A stretch of 64,000 nucleotides of DNA from Rossellomorea orangium (GCF_019334305.1 NZ_JAHWGH010000001.1:62001-126000); one strand, 5' to 3'; positions 27,595-36,093 are shown, numbered from the stretch's first letter. Notes: generated by a model from the letters alone, not told the origin. Numbers and translations are program-made.

Positions 27595-29415
27595 TCAATT
27601 CACATTCTGTACTAATACTTTCTCTCTCTTATTCGCCAACCCCAACACATAATCAGCCAAATACTGAGGATCAAACTCCGCATGATTCTCAATCAAATTC
27701 GAAACCCGCTCATACTCAAAATCAACCGTCTTCCCAATAAAAATCTTAGGAAAAATCGCTTCATTATGAACTTCATTCTCACCCAAAAGTTCCTCATACA
27801 TCTTCTCACCAGGACGAATCCCCGCAAATTTAATCCCGATTTCTTCTATTGTATAACCCGATAGGTTAATCAAGTTCTTCGCAAGATCCACGATCTTCAC
27901 CGGTTCACCCATATCAAGGACGAAAATCTCTCCACCTCGTGCCAGGGCACCAGCCTGCATTACAAGTCGTGATGCTTCTGGTATGGTCATGAAGTATCTC
28001 GTCATATCAGGATGAGTGACCGTTACCGGGCCACCTGCCTGGATCTGATTTTTGAATAGTGGGATGACACTTCCACGGCTGCCGAGTACGTTACCGAAAC
28101 GGACGGCCACGAAGTTTGTCTGGCTGTGCTTATCCAGATTCTGAATCACCATTTCAGCAATCCTTTTCGTCGATCCCATGACGTTTGTCGGGTTCACGGC
28201 TTTATCCGTCGACACAAGGACAAACGTTCTGACGCCAAATGTATCGGCGGCTTCCGCTACGTTTTTGGTCCCGATGACGTTGTTCTTCACCGCTTCTTTC
28301 GGATTGTATTCCATCAGTGGCACATGCTTATGAGCCGCGGCATGATACACCACGTCCGGTTTGTGCGTCTCCATCACTTCGAAGATACGGGAACGGTCCT
28401 GTACGTCGGCAATGATCGGAATAATCTCAAACTCTGTTTTATACTTATTTCGAAGGTACATATCGATTCCATAAATGGAGTTTTCTCCGTGTCCCAATAA
28501 TAGAAGCTTATTCGGTTTGAACTTACTCACCTGACGGCAGATCTCGGATCCGATTGATCCCCCTGCCCCCGTTACAAGAATCGTTTTTCCTGTGAGCTTT
28601 TCTGAAATGGTTTTCGTATCAAGCTCCACTGGGTCTCTTCCTAACAAGTCTTCAACTTGTACATCACGGAATTGATTAACGGAAACCTTACCAGAAACGA
28701 TGTCTTCTAGCATCGGCATGATCTGCGTCTTAGCGTTCGTCTTGCTGCATTCCTGATACACTTTCTGGATTTCCAACTTACTCATGGACGGAATCGCAAT
28801 AATAATCGTTTCCACGTTCAGTTTCTCCACGAGCTTCGGTATATCTTTCGTTCTTCCTACTACCGTGACGCCGTAGATTTGAAGCCTCTGTTTCTTCGGA
28901 TCGTCATCGACGAAACCTACAGGAAGTATCTCCGCATCATGATTTTTCATGAACTGGCGGACCAGCATGGAACCTGCTGCACCTGCCCCGATGATGAGGG
29001 CACGTGCCTTTTCCTGCTTTGTTTTTATGTAATAGTCTCTGTACATCCTCCAGGAGAACCGAGATCCCCCGATCAGGATGACGTGAAGCATCCAGGTGAT
29101 GCCGAGTACGCGGACATAGACGTTTCCATTCACTAAGAATTGGATGACTGCCGCAGTCGCGATCGACCAGGTAACGGCACGCACGATGGCGAGCATCTCT
29201 CCCACACTCGCATATTCCCATGCTTTATGGTACAGACGGTAAATGAAAGCAAATAGATGATGACTGACCAATAAAGCGATGGAGCTCACGATGAGGGTTG
29301 GTAGAGTATAAATGCTGAAGTACGGATTAAGAGTATAATATCCAATATAAATAGCAGTTAACACAATGACGGAATCCAATAACATCAGCAGTGATACTCG
29401 TTTCGAATAGCTCAT
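27595..29415 (-). CDS. Membrane UDP-GlcNAc 4,6-dehydratase, EpsC/PglF/CapD type
   Basis: 606 residues, the normal length. Four N-terminal membrane helices (residues 10-120), then a CoA-binding-like Rossmann domain (ARALIIGAGAAGSMLVRQFM) and an SDR domain (TILVTGAGGSIGSEICRQV) with the catalytic stretch STDKAVNPTNVMGSTKR. It makes the 4-keto-6-deoxy sugar aminated by the DegT protein. AAAAAGGAGG precedes the ATG. It is the first of the biosynthetic genes after the tyrosine-kinase trio. Confidence 0.93.
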   Translation of the reverse strand: MSYSKRVSLLMLLDSVIVLTAIYIGYYTLNPYFSIYTLPTLIVSSIALLVSHHLFAFIYRLYHKAWEYASVGEMLAIVRAVTWSIATAAVIQFLVNGNVYVRVLGITWMLHVILIGGSRFSWRMYRDYYIKTKQEKARALIIGAGAAGSMLVRQFMKNHDAEILPVGFVDDDPKKQRLQIYGVTVVGRTKDIPKLVEKLNVETIIIAIPSMSKLEIQKVYQECSKTNAKTQIMPMLEDIVSGKVSVNQFRDVQVEDLLGRDPVELDTKTISEKLTGKTILVTGAGGSIGSEICRQVSKFKPNKLLLLGHGENSIYGIDMYLRNKYKTEFEIIPIIADVQDRSRIFEVMETHKPDVVYHAAAHKHVPLMEYNPKEAVKNNVIGTKNVAEAADTFGVRTFVLVSTDKAVNPTNVMGSTKRIAEMVIQNLDKHSQTNFVAVRFGNVLGSRGSVIPLFKNQIQAGGPVTVTHPDMTRYFMTIPEASRLVMQAGALARGGEIFVLDMGEPVKIVDLAKNLINLSGYTIEEIGIKFAGIRPGEKMYEELLGENEVHNEAIFPKIFIGKTVDFEYERVSNLIENHAEFDPQYLADYVLGLANKREKVLVQNVN

Positions 29416-29963
29416 TTGATTTCCTCCTTTTTATATTCACAATGGTTCTTTATGACGAAATTAAATACCTAAGGGAAGAGTATAACGTCTTACATCCTTC
29501 CCTTATGCATTTATACCTTCTAAGTAAAACAGTGTCTGAGCGAAAACGCAGGTATGGCTTCCTGCATTCGGAACAACCACATCTTTCAAATAAAGCTAGC
29601 TGGCATTCTATTCTTACATTGGATTCCTTATTTCAATCGAATGTTCTTAATAACGCATAAACTAGTTATTAATAAGGAGGTCTGCCCCTGTTTAAGGGAC
29701 AGTCCCCCTCATCAAAATAAAAGCGTTTTCATTGTTTTTTCATTACTTATTACTACGAATCAAACTACGGGCATCTAACCCTCCCTCACATCCCACCACT
29801 GACGACGAGCGTCTAAGGTAAAGCTTTTCTCCACCCACGGCGTGACCGAGTGCCTCCATCGATAATGGTAAGGAGACATTCCCAACATTCTACTATTGTC
29901 TTGTGATATCGATTTACATCTTTCAACTAACGACAATAGTACCTCAGGGTTCTACCTGAACGA
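29416..29963 (-). ncRNA. Candidate structured leader (possible EAR-type element)
   Basis: 548 bases between ywqE and the EpsC-like gene without a protein gene. On the minus strand a 10-bp stem TACTATTGTC/GACAATAGTA (29891-29941) is followed by CCAT-TATCG-ATGG and by CTCGG-TCACG-CCG, two hairpins with five-base loops. The B. subtilis eps operon carries the antitermination RNA EAR between epsB and epsC, the same position. I could not test the EAR consensus, so this is a candidate only. A GGGACAGTCCCC-type palindrome lies at 29696-29707. Confidence 0.35.
29696..29707. repeat. GGGACAGTCCCC short palindrome
   Basis: GGGACAGTCCCC lies between GGTCTGCCCCTG and CCTC in the ywqE/epsC-like gap. It resembles the short GC-rich repeats elsewhere in the window, sharing GGGAC and GTCCC arms, but lacks their full core. 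Confidence 0.5.
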
Positions 29964-30731
29964 TTAGAAGATTCCTAGGAACTTCTTCTTCTTGATCAAT
30001 TCAGGTATTTCTTTATAAATATTTTTCCCGTCAATCAGTAATTCAGCATTCTCTGTAAAGTAATAGACCATGTCTATTCCGTACTTTTTCTCTATATGGT
30101 CCAATGCTTCTTCCATCTTGAAGGAGCGATTATGTATGTTGTGTGCGTCTGACGCGACCAAGTGTGCCAGGTTGGCCTGGATCATCTGATCTGAAAATTT
30201 TTGAATGTTTTTACCGAAGTATCCTGTCAGGCTGGAGGCGGTGATCTGGGTAATGGCCCCGTTTTTGACCAGTTTGTACAATTTCTCTGGTCGTTCAATT
30301 AACTCTGCGTTTCGCTCTGGGTGAACGATGACAGGTATCAGTCCTTTTAGTTGAATATCGTAAAGAAGTCTCTCGGCATATCTCGGAACGGAATTTGAAG
30401 GAAATTCAATGATCAGGTACTGCGTTGACTGATTAAGGGTCAGGATGTCTCCCTTTTGGACGTCTTCCAAAATCTCACCATAGATGCGGCATTCCTGCCC
30501 GGGTAACACTTGAAGATTGATACTTTCCTGTTTAAATGTTTCGTTCAGTTCATTTACGAGGGGAAGGATATCGGATGCGACATTCTCATACTTTCCATTC
30601 ATATGATGAGGAGTCGCGATGATCGTATGGATGCCTTCAGAAACCGCCTGTTTCGCCATATCGATGCTTTCTTCGATATTTTTCGCACCGTCATCGACAC
30701 CGGGCAGGATATGACTGTGTATATCGACCAT
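29964..30731 (-). CDS. ywqE: Tyrosine-protein phosphatase of PHP family, YwqE-like
   Basis: 255 residues with AAAGGAGGAGTCAAC before the ATG. PHP metal site: MVDIHSHILPGVDDGAKN at the N-terminus, IIATPHHMNGKYEN, then VIVHPERNAEL and VASDAHNIHNR supplying further metal ligands. It removes phosphate from the tyrosine kinase YwqD and its targets. It is the third gene of the ywqC-ywqD-ywqE unit. Confidence 0.94.
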   Translation of the reverse strand: MVDIHSHILPGVDDGAKNIEESIDMAKQAVSEGIHTIIATPHHMNGKYENVASDILPLVNELNETFKQESINLQVLPGQECRIYGEILEDVQKGDILTLNQSTQYLIIEFPSNSVPRYAERLLYDIQLKGLIPVIVHPERNAELIERPEKLYKLVKNGAITQITASSLTGYFGKNIQKFSDQMIQANLAHLVASDAHNIHNRSFKMEEALDHIEKKYGIDMVYYFTENAELLIDGKNIYKEIPELIKKKKFLGIF

Positions 30732-30833
30732 GTTGACTCCTCCTTTTATAGGAAATTCGACTTATTTTTACCCACTCTTTCATTGTACGTTAGTGGGTAT
30801 ATTTGTAAAGGGGTGAAGATTGTCGAATGCCGA

Positions 30834-31532
30834 CTATTTTTTTCCATAATAGTAATAATAGCTTGTATCTTTTAGTTCCCTATTATTTAATACGACGCCA
30901 AGCAGCTTTCCTTTTGTTGAAGAAAGCATCTCTTTCGCTTTTACCGCACTGTCAATTTCTGTTGTACCTGAGCTGACGACGAGGACCGTTCCGTCTACTT
31001 GGTTCGCGAGTACTTGTGCATCTGTTACGGCAAGGATCGGCGGGGTATCAAAGATGAGCATGTCATATGCCTGATACGCTTCTACAAGGAAATGCTCCAT
31101 GGCCCTTGAGCTCATTAACTCAGCCGGGTTAGGCGGCACCGGACCACATGTTAAGATGCTTAGATTTTCTACATCTGATGGATTCGTTACTTCCGATAAC
31201 GTATGCTGCTTTGTTAGGACTGTCGTTAATCCGAATGTGTTCGTCAAGTTAAAGGTGTAATGAGCGGTCGGCTTTCTCATATCCGAGTCGACGAGCAGGA
31301 CCTTTTTACCCTGTTGGGCAAATACGACGGCTAGATTGGCGGCTGTTGTCGATTTTCCTTCTCCTGGTCCCGCTGAGGTTACAAGGATTGAACGTATTTC
31401 ACGGTCGACAGAAGAGAAATTAATGTTCGTACGGATCGTTTTATACTGTTCGGAGATCGGAGACTTCGGATCCGTTTTCGTTACGAGCTTCCGCTTGGTG
31501 TTCATCAGTAGCTTCTTCTTATTTTTGGCCAA
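30834..31532 (-). CDS. ywqD: Bacterial tyrosine kinase, YwqD-like
   Basis: About 232 residues from a TTG at 31532, chosen because AGAGGTG lies 6-7 bases upstream and MAKNKKK fits the B. subtilis start. A GTG at 31541 overlaps that ribosome site. Walker A GPGEGKSTTAANLA near residue 55, Walker A' VLLVDSDMRKP, Walker B MLIFDTPPILAVTD. The C-terminus YYYYYGKK is the autophosphorylated tyrosine cluster. The start overlaps the ywqC stop by 14 bases. It is activated by YwqC and phosphorylates enzymes of polysaccharide synthesis. Confidence 0.94.
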   Translation of the reverse strand: MAKNKKKLLMNTKRKLVTKTDPKSPISEQYKTIRTNINFSSVDREIRSILVTSAGPGEGKSTTAANLAVVFAQQGKKVLLVDSDMRKPTAHYTFNLTNTFGLTTVLTKQHTLSEVTNPSDVENLSILTCGPVPPNPAELMSSRAMEHFLVEAYQAYDMLIFDTPPILAVTDAQVLANQVDGTVLVVSSGTTEIDSAVKAKEMLSSTKGKLLGVVLNNRELKDTSYYYYYGKK

Positions 31533-32265
31533 CGGTTTCACCTCTTACACGTGATTTTCTTTCAGTGCGACTTGTCGTTTTCTCTTCTTGGTCGCTGATT
31601 TTGGTGATGGACCCCAACACCGGTACGCCAAGTAATTTCTCGACTTCCTGCTCGGTTTTGATGGTGTTATCAAGGAATTCTAATAAGAAGGCAAGTCCCA
31701 CTCCAATCATTAAGCCGACTACGGTGGCGATGGCGATGTTTAAGATCGGCTGCGGTTTAATCGGCGCCTGATTCTCACCTACTTCAGCTTTTGCCAGCAC
31801 GCTGACATTATCTACGTTCATGATTTTCACGATTTCTTTCTGGAACACTTCTGCCGTCTTGTTCGCAATCTTGGCAGCTTGATAAGGATCCGTATCCTGT
31901 ACAGACAGATTGATGACTTGTGACTCATTCTCACTTGAAACAGTCAATTTCCCGTTTAACTGAGAGGCATTCATCTTTAAATCCAGATCCGAAATGACCT
32001 TTTCCAGAATGGCCGGACTTTTCATAATGACGTTGTATGTATTGATCAATTGAAGATTCGTCTGGATTTCCCCTGGATTATAAGCTGGCTGTTCCGACTT
32101 GGATTGATTGACCAGGAGCTGGGTGGATGATTGGTAAATAGGGGTCAAAAGAAAAAAACTTACCCCTGCACTGACGATGATGGCTGTAAGAGTAATCAAT
32201 AAAATCAATTTCATTCGCTTTTTTAATGTATCCATCAATTCCCGTAAACTGATTGTTTCTTCCAT
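31519..32265 (-). CDS. ywqC: Tyrosine-kinase modulator, YwqC-like (Wzz domain)
   Basis: 248 residues. Wzz topology: helix 1 at about 20-40 (LILLITLTAIIVSAGVSFFL), an extracellular part, and helix 2 at about 175-195 (ILNIAIATVVGLMIGVGLAF) ending in LLEFLDNTIKTEQEVEKLLG. The cytosolic tail contacts and activates YwqD. AGGAGGAGCTT precedes the ATG. It is the first gene of the locus, so the main promoter should lie in 32266-32460. Confidence 0.94.
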   Translation of the reverse strand: MEETISLRELMDTLKKRMKLILLITLTAIIVSAGVSFFLLTPIYQSSTQLLVNQSKSEQPAYNPGEIQTNLQLINTYNVIMKSPAILEKVISDLDLKMNASQLNGKLTVSSENESQVINLSVQDTDPYQAAKIANKTAEVFQKEIVKIMNVDNVSVLAKAEVGENQAPIKPQPILNIAIATVVGLMIGVGLAFLLEFLDNTIKTEQEVEKLLGVPVLGSITKISDQEEKTTSRTERKSRVRGETVGQK

Positions 32266-32309
32266 AAGCTCCTCCTAATTTTCAGAAAATATGTAATATT
32301 ATATCATAC

Positions 32310-32324
32310 AGTATATTGTATACT
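32310..32324. promoter_or_regulatory. Palindrome in the ywqC/SGNH divergent region
   Basis: AGTATA-TTG-TATACT is a perfect 6-bp inverted repeat about 45 bases upstream of ywqC and 140 upstream of the divergent gene. It could be an operator for the EPS locus. The sequence is AT-rich, so chance is not excluded. Confidence 0.35.
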
Positions 32325-32466
32325 TTATCTTTTCTTGTAATATTATTAATAAACTTGTCATTTCAAGCTACTATTATATTAAACTATACATACCCCCCTA
32401 TGGAAAGGGAGTCACATAAGTTGGTAATAATTACTTACTTTTTCCCAAAAAGATGGAGGTTTACAT

Positions 32467-33237
32467 ATGAAGAATTTTTTACTAGTACTATTAACAATTG
32501 GCTGCGGAGTGATTCTTTTCTTTGGTAACATGTATTGGCAGGATCGCACGGCGGTTTCTTCATCCAATCAATTGTCCCTTGCAGAGTCAAAACCGGATTC
32601 TGTCCCTGCTGAACAACATGCGTTCCCTTATTCAAATTGGCCGGAGAAAGCAAAGGTTGCCTATAAAGCGGCAGTGGAGAGCGGGGAAGCGTTTAAGCTG
32701 GCCATTGTGGGTTCCACCGCTTTAGGTAAAGAGGAAAATGGTTGGAGTGTGCAGCTGAAGGATGCGTTGGAAGAAGAATTCGGGAGTACATTAGACGTCT
32801 CGATCTTCCAATGGGATACGGACTCCCTCCAATTTGTTAACGGGGAAGACGTGGACGAAGTCATTTCCCTTGCTCCGGATATGGTCTTATATGAGCCATT
32901 CGCTTTGAATAATAATAGTGTCGGTGTAAATGCAGAGGATAACCTCGATAGCATCGACATCTTCAGACGAAAATTGATGGAAACAAACGAAGATACCGTC
33001 CTAATTCTTCAACCGACTCACCCAATCTACGGGGCAACCTATTATCCAAGGGATGTCGGGAAATTGAAGGAATATGCAGAAGAAAAGGAAATACCCTACC
33101 TTGATCATTGGAAGGCCTGGCCGAGTGACGAATCACTCAAGGACTACCTGGTGGATACACAGGATACGCCGAATGAAGAAGGCCACTCGTTATGGGCTGG
33201 ATACTTGGAAGATTACTTTATCTCGCATCAGGAATAA
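32467..33237 (+). CDS. Exported SGNH-hydrolase-like protein
   Basis: 256 residues with GATGGAGG upstream. An N-terminal membrane anchor or uncleaved signal (NFLLVLLTIGCGVILFFGNM). The domain begins FKLAIVGSTALGKEENGWSV, where GST stands in place of the usual GDS, and ends with the PNEEGHSLWAGYL block that carries the His. A conventional GDSL serine is therefore uncertain. Proteins of this kind sit beside tyrosine-kinase polysaccharide loci and may add or remove acyl groups on the sugar. It is divergent from ywqC. Confidence 0.75.
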   Translation: MKNFLLVLLTIGCGVILFFGNMYWQDRTAVSSSNQLSLAESKPDSVPAEQHAFPYSNWPEKAKVAYKAAVESGEAFKLAIVGSTALGKEENGWSVQLKDALEEEFGSTLDVSIFQWDTDSLQFVNGEDVDEVISLAPDMVLYEPFALNNNSVGVNAEDNLDSIDIFRRKLMETNEDTVLILQPTHPIYGATYYPRDVGKLKEYAEEKEIPYLDHWKAWPSDESLKDYLVDTQDTPNEEGHSLWAGYLEDYFISHQE

Positions 33238-33324
33238 GTGTGAGAAATCACTATCCATTCTCCTATTAATTTGATATGTTAATAAGTAGTCTAAACATTA
33301 TAAATAAATGAGGGTCATAACCAT

Positions 33325-34263
33325 ATGAGAAGCGAAAAACATAAGAAACGAAAGAAACGGACCTGGGTCAAGGTCCTTGGGATCCTGGTGGTCCTGCTGG
33401 TGCTTGGCGGCGGCGCCTATGCATATACTGTCTATCATTCTCTTAATAAGGCTGTGGACACCATGCACTCCCCTATTGAACGGGATGTTTCGGATAAGCG
33501 TACGAAGGAAGTCGAATTTAACGACAAAGAGCCTTTCTCTGTACTCCTCCTCGGGGTCGATGAGCGGGAAAATGATAAGGGGCGCTCTGACTCTATGATT
33601 GTTCTAACCGTTAATCCTGAAGTGAAGTCCGTAAAGATGCTCAGTATCCCACGTGACACCCTGACGGATATCATCGGACACGGAACAGAGGATAAGATCA
33701 ACCACGCCTATGCCTTCGGCGGTGTGGAGATGTCCATGGATACGGTGGAGAATCTATTGGATATTCCGATTGACTACTATGTGAAGATCAATATGGAAGG
33801 TTTCGAGGACATCGTGAATGCCGTTGGTGGTGTGACGGTTCAAAATGATATTGATTTCTCCGTTGATGGACATAATTTCAATAAGGGCGAACTTACGCTG
33901 AATGGGAAAGAGGCCCTTGCGTTTACACGCATGCGCCACGAAGATCCTCGCGGTGACTTCGGACGTCAGCTTCGTCAGCGTGAGATCATCCAGGCTGTCA
34001 TTAATGAAGGCGCGAGCGTGTCCAGTCTTTGGAAGTTTGATGATATCTTCGACGCGCTGGGGAATAATGTGAAAACGAATATGACATTTGAAGAGATGGT
34101 GGATATTCAGAAGCATTATAAAGCTGCTGCGAAGGAAATCGAGCAGATCCGGATCAAGGATGGTACCGGTACGAAAATCGATGGGATTTATTATTATTTG
34201 ATTCCAGACGAGGAACTTGATGAAATACAGGAAATATTAAAGAAGCACTTGGAGATATCGTAA
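33325..34263 (+). CDS. tagU: LytR-CpsA-Psr (TagU-type) glycopolymer transferase
   Basis: 312 residues. A basic N-terminus, one membrane helix (VKVLGILVVLLVLGGGAYAY), then the LCP domain: FSVLLLGVDERENDKGRSDS, SIPRDTLTDIIGHGTEDKIN, and ALAFTRMRHEDPRGDFGRQL with the arginines that bind the pyrophosphate lipid. It attaches teichoic acid or capsular polymer to peptidoglycan outside the membrane. Its place next to the EPS locus suggests the polymer made there as a substrate. Confidence 0.93.
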   Translation: MRSEKHKKRKKRTWVKVLGILVVLLVLGGGAYAYTVYHSLNKAVDTMHSPIERDVSDKRTKEVEFNDKEPFSVLLLGVDERENDKGRSDSMIVLTVNPEVKSVKMLSIPRDTLTDIIGHGTEDKINHAYAFGGVEMSMDTVENLLDIPIDYYVKINMEGFEDIVNAVGGVTVQNDIDFSVDGHNFNKGELTLNGKEALAFTRMRHEDPRGDFGRQLRQREIIQAVINEGASVSSLWKFDDIFDALGNNVKTNMTFEEMVDIQKHYKAAAKEIEQIRIKDGTGTKIDGIYYYLIPDEELDEIQEILKKHLEIS

Positions 34264-34266
34264 AAA

Positions 34267-34313
34267 AAGGGGCGTCGAAAAGTCAGGAGCCACTGACTCT
34301 TCGACGCCCCTTC
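34267..34313. terminator. Bidirectional terminator, tagU / PlcR-like gene
   Basis: AAGGGGCGTCGAA plus an inner AGTCA pairs with TGACT plus TTCGACGCCCCTT, a stem of about 18-20 bp between convergent genes. A-tract on the left and TTCTT on the right serve both strands. Confidence 0.85.
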
Positions 34314-35195
34314 TTAAATCAGAGCACTTAATTCCTTAATTCTGTTTTTAATGAATTGTATATGCCTCGTATCCTGTTGAAGGTCAAAAACGATGATGGC
34401 TTTCTTCATAAAATTAACGGCGTCTTCCGGTTTATTCATCAGCTCCATGTTATATCCCATTTGATAATGTAATTCACCTAATAGGAATACACTATCTTTC
34501 TGCAGACACCATTTTATCCCCTCTTCACAATATTCATTTGATTCTTCCAGTCTATTAAGACGGGTTAACACCCTCGTAATATGATAATAATGCCGTGTTT
34601 TTATTGTATAATCATTCAAATGGGGAAGAAGCTGAAGATGATCCTTGACTTCCTCAAAGACCTCCAGCGCCTTATGAATGTCTTCTTTAAAGTAAATGGC
34701 CCCCAATGCCACGTAAATTTCCAATTCTCGTTCAAGCAGTATCTTCCCTTTTTTATGGGTGAGATGGATGGCTTCTTTTAGAGTCTCAACTGATTTACTT
34801 AAATCTTTCTTTACTTCATATAAGTAGATTCCTTTATGCCACAACAACAACTGTAAGTTTTTGTTGTTTTGTGAAAATAACGGATTATCCAGTTCGGCTC
34901 TTACAATATCCATCATTTCTTCATATCTCCCACTTCTACGGAGTATCTGGAGCTGTTGGAAGACTTCCTGAAAGTAATCAAGCCGTGGAGTTGTCCCGAT
35001 ATCAAAAAAGTAGTTCACATCTACTCCCAACTTCTGAGAAATTTGATACAATGTAGAAGCATAAGGATAGACATCTCCTTTTTCAATTTTACTGATCTGC
35101 GCTTGTGTACATATCCCCTCTGCAAGATCTTCTTGAGAAAGACCACTCGTTTTTCTTAACTCTTTTATTTTGTTTCCCACTGCTTTAAAATCCAT
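34314..35195 (-). CDS. PlcR-like (RRNPP) quorum-sensing regulator
   Basis: 293 residues from the ATG at 35195, chosen because AGGGGTGG precedes it. The N-terminal HTH (residues 5-60) has VGNKIKELRKTSGLSQEDLA and TQAQISKIEKGDVYPYASTL. The rest is a run of TPR-like helix pairs (LLWHKGIYLYEVKKDLSKSV, AIYFKEDIHKALEVFEEV, ELHYQMGYNMELMNKPEDAV). That is the layout of PlcR and NprR, which bind a re-imported peptide in the TPR groove. A PapR-like peptide gene is divergent, about 200 bases away, and 16-base matching sites flank the pair. Confidence 0.85.
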   Translation of the reverse strand: MDFKAVGNKIKELRKTSGLSQEDLAEGICTQAQISKIEKGDVYPYASTLYQISQKLGVDVNYFFDIGTTPRLDYFQEVFQQLQILRRSGRYEEMMDIVRAELDNPLFSQNNKNLQLLLWHKGIYLYEVKKDLSKSVETLKEAIHLTHKKGKILLERELEIYVALGAIYFKEDIHKALEVFEEVKDHLQLLPHLNDYTIKTRHYYHITRVLTRLNRLEESNEYCEEGIKWCLQKDSVFLLGELHYQMGYNMELMNKPEDAVNFMKKAIIVFDLQQDTRHIQFIKNRIKELSALI

Positions 35196-35211
35196 AACAT
35201 CCACCCCTAAA

Positions 35212-35227
35212 TATGCCTAGAGTTATA
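35212..35227. promoter_or_regulatory. Candidate operator 1 of the PlcR-like regulator
   Basis: TATGCCTAGAGTTATA lies 17 bases upstream of the regulator's start. A second copy differing at two positions is at 35597-35612. The 16-base length and TATG start recall the PlcR box (TATGNANNNNTNCATA), but the inner symmetric bases do not match, so only the repetition is solid. Confidence 0.45.
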
Positions 35228-35392
35228 TTTTTGAAGAAATCAAATGAAAAGCCTATTAATTGGCTTTTAAATTAGGTAATTTGGTACCATATTCAGAATG
35301 TACAAAATGTGAATATGTGTTTTAATTATTATAACAAATATTTCTTTTATTTTACCGAACATTGTTTCGAACAAGAAAGGGAGGAAAGTCCT

Positions 35393-35530
35393 ATGAAAAA
35401 ACGTTTTCTTACAATTTTAACAGCATCGGTTCTTCTTTTTGGTATTGCAGGACTTGCAAACAACGATACTGAAACTGCAGCTGCAAATGTACAGATTCAA
35501 CAAGTAGAACTTCCAACAACTCAACATTAA
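35393..35530 (+). CDS. PapR-like signalling peptide precursor
   Basis: 45 residues from the ATG at 35393, preceded by GGGAGGAAAGTCCT. An in-frame ATG further upstream lacks a site. MKKRFLTILTASVLLFGIAG is a Sec signal, followed by a short polar tail ending VQIQQVELPTTQH. Length, signal and tail match the PapR layout (48 residues, active heptapeptide at the C-terminus). The gene is divergent from the PlcR-like regulator, whereas papR usually follows plcR. It probably yields an exported and re-imported peptide that the regulator senses. The exact active peptide cannot be told from sequence. Confidence 0.75.
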   Translation: MKKRFLTILTASVLLFGIAGLANNDTETAAANVQIQQVELPTTQH

Positions 35531-35541
35531 TTAATATGTTA

Positions 35542-35570
35542 AAGCTTCCTGCACTCCAGGAAGCTTTTTT
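35542..35570 (+). terminator. Terminator after signalling peptide gene
   Basis: AAGCTTCCTG (35542-35551) pairs with CAGGAAGCTT (35557-35566), a perfect 10-bp stem with a 5-base loop, followed by TTTTCTTT. Confidence 0.9.
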
Positions 35571-35596
35571 CTTTCAGCATAATATTCTTATAGGAA

Positions 35597-35612
35597 TATG
35601 CTTAGAGTTATG
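35597..35612. promoter_or_regulatory. Candidate operator 2 of the PlcR-like regulator
   Basis: TATGCTTAGAGTTATG matches 14 of 16 bases of the site at 35212. It lies about 130 bases before the 105-residue gene at 35741, which may therefore be a target. Confidence 0.45.
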
Positions 35613-35740
35613 AAAATAAAGAAAAGAAAACGTTTTACCCATTATATATAAGTTTTTCAGCTCCTACGCATTTATGAGTCAAAATACACATTTCCCTCGG
35701 GCGTGATAGGATAAAAGTACATTAAAAGAAAGGGGGCTTC

Positions 35741-36058
35741 ATGATGAAAAGCATAAACATGAAAGTAAATCCTCTATACTCGGACATCGACCTGTCGATC
35801 CAGTTCCATTTCGAATTCTCAAAAGGTGATTGTAAAGTCGGGGAAGCCATGGTATCTACGTACTCCCTTAACAACAACGTGACGTATCGCAAGTCCCAAG
35901 GTATAACACAAGCCAAGCAGGAAAAATGTGCGGTCATCGACCATTTCGAAGTCGTCCCTGACCTGTCGAAACCCTGCATGAACAAACTGAACCATTTCCT
36001 CAAAGTAATCGATATGAAAGAAATCCACTCAGGATACGACTTAACACTCGAGCAGTGA
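35741..36058 (+). CDS. Small unknown protein
   Basis: 105 residues. Two adjacent ATGs (35741 and 35744) follow AAAGGGGGCTTC, and the second has better spacing. Start MKSINMKVNPLYSDIDLSIQ. The body is polar with two cysteines and no membrane segment (KVGEAMVSTYSLNNNVTYRK, FEVVPDLSKPCMNKLNHFLK). No family recognised. Its stop is 5 bases before a REP hairpin that probably ends its transcript. Confidence 0.75.
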   Translation: MMKSINMKVNPLYSDIDLSIQFHFEFSKGDCKVGEAMVSTYSLNNNVTYRKSQGITQAKQEKCAVIDHFEVVPDLSKPCMNKLNHFLKVIDMKEIHSGYDLTLEQ

Positions 36059-36062
36059 TGGT

Positions 36063-36093
36063 GAGGGACGGACCTTGTAAAGGTCCGTCCCTC
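36063..36093. repeat. GAGGGACGGACCT inverted pair forming a terminator
   Basis: Two copies face each other: GAGGGACGGACCT at 36063-36075 and AGGTCCGTCCCTC at 36081-36093, forming a 14-bp stem with a 3-base loop. It is followed by TTTTTG, so the REP pair is well placed to end transcription of the upstream small gene. It is the leftmost occurrence of the family in the window. Confidence 0.9.

Noticed and set aside
29445-29451. GTTCTTT, a SinR-box-like heptamer upstream of the EpsC-like gene
   Set aside because: A single 7-base match in a 500-base gap has a fair chance of arising at random, and no paired site is seen.
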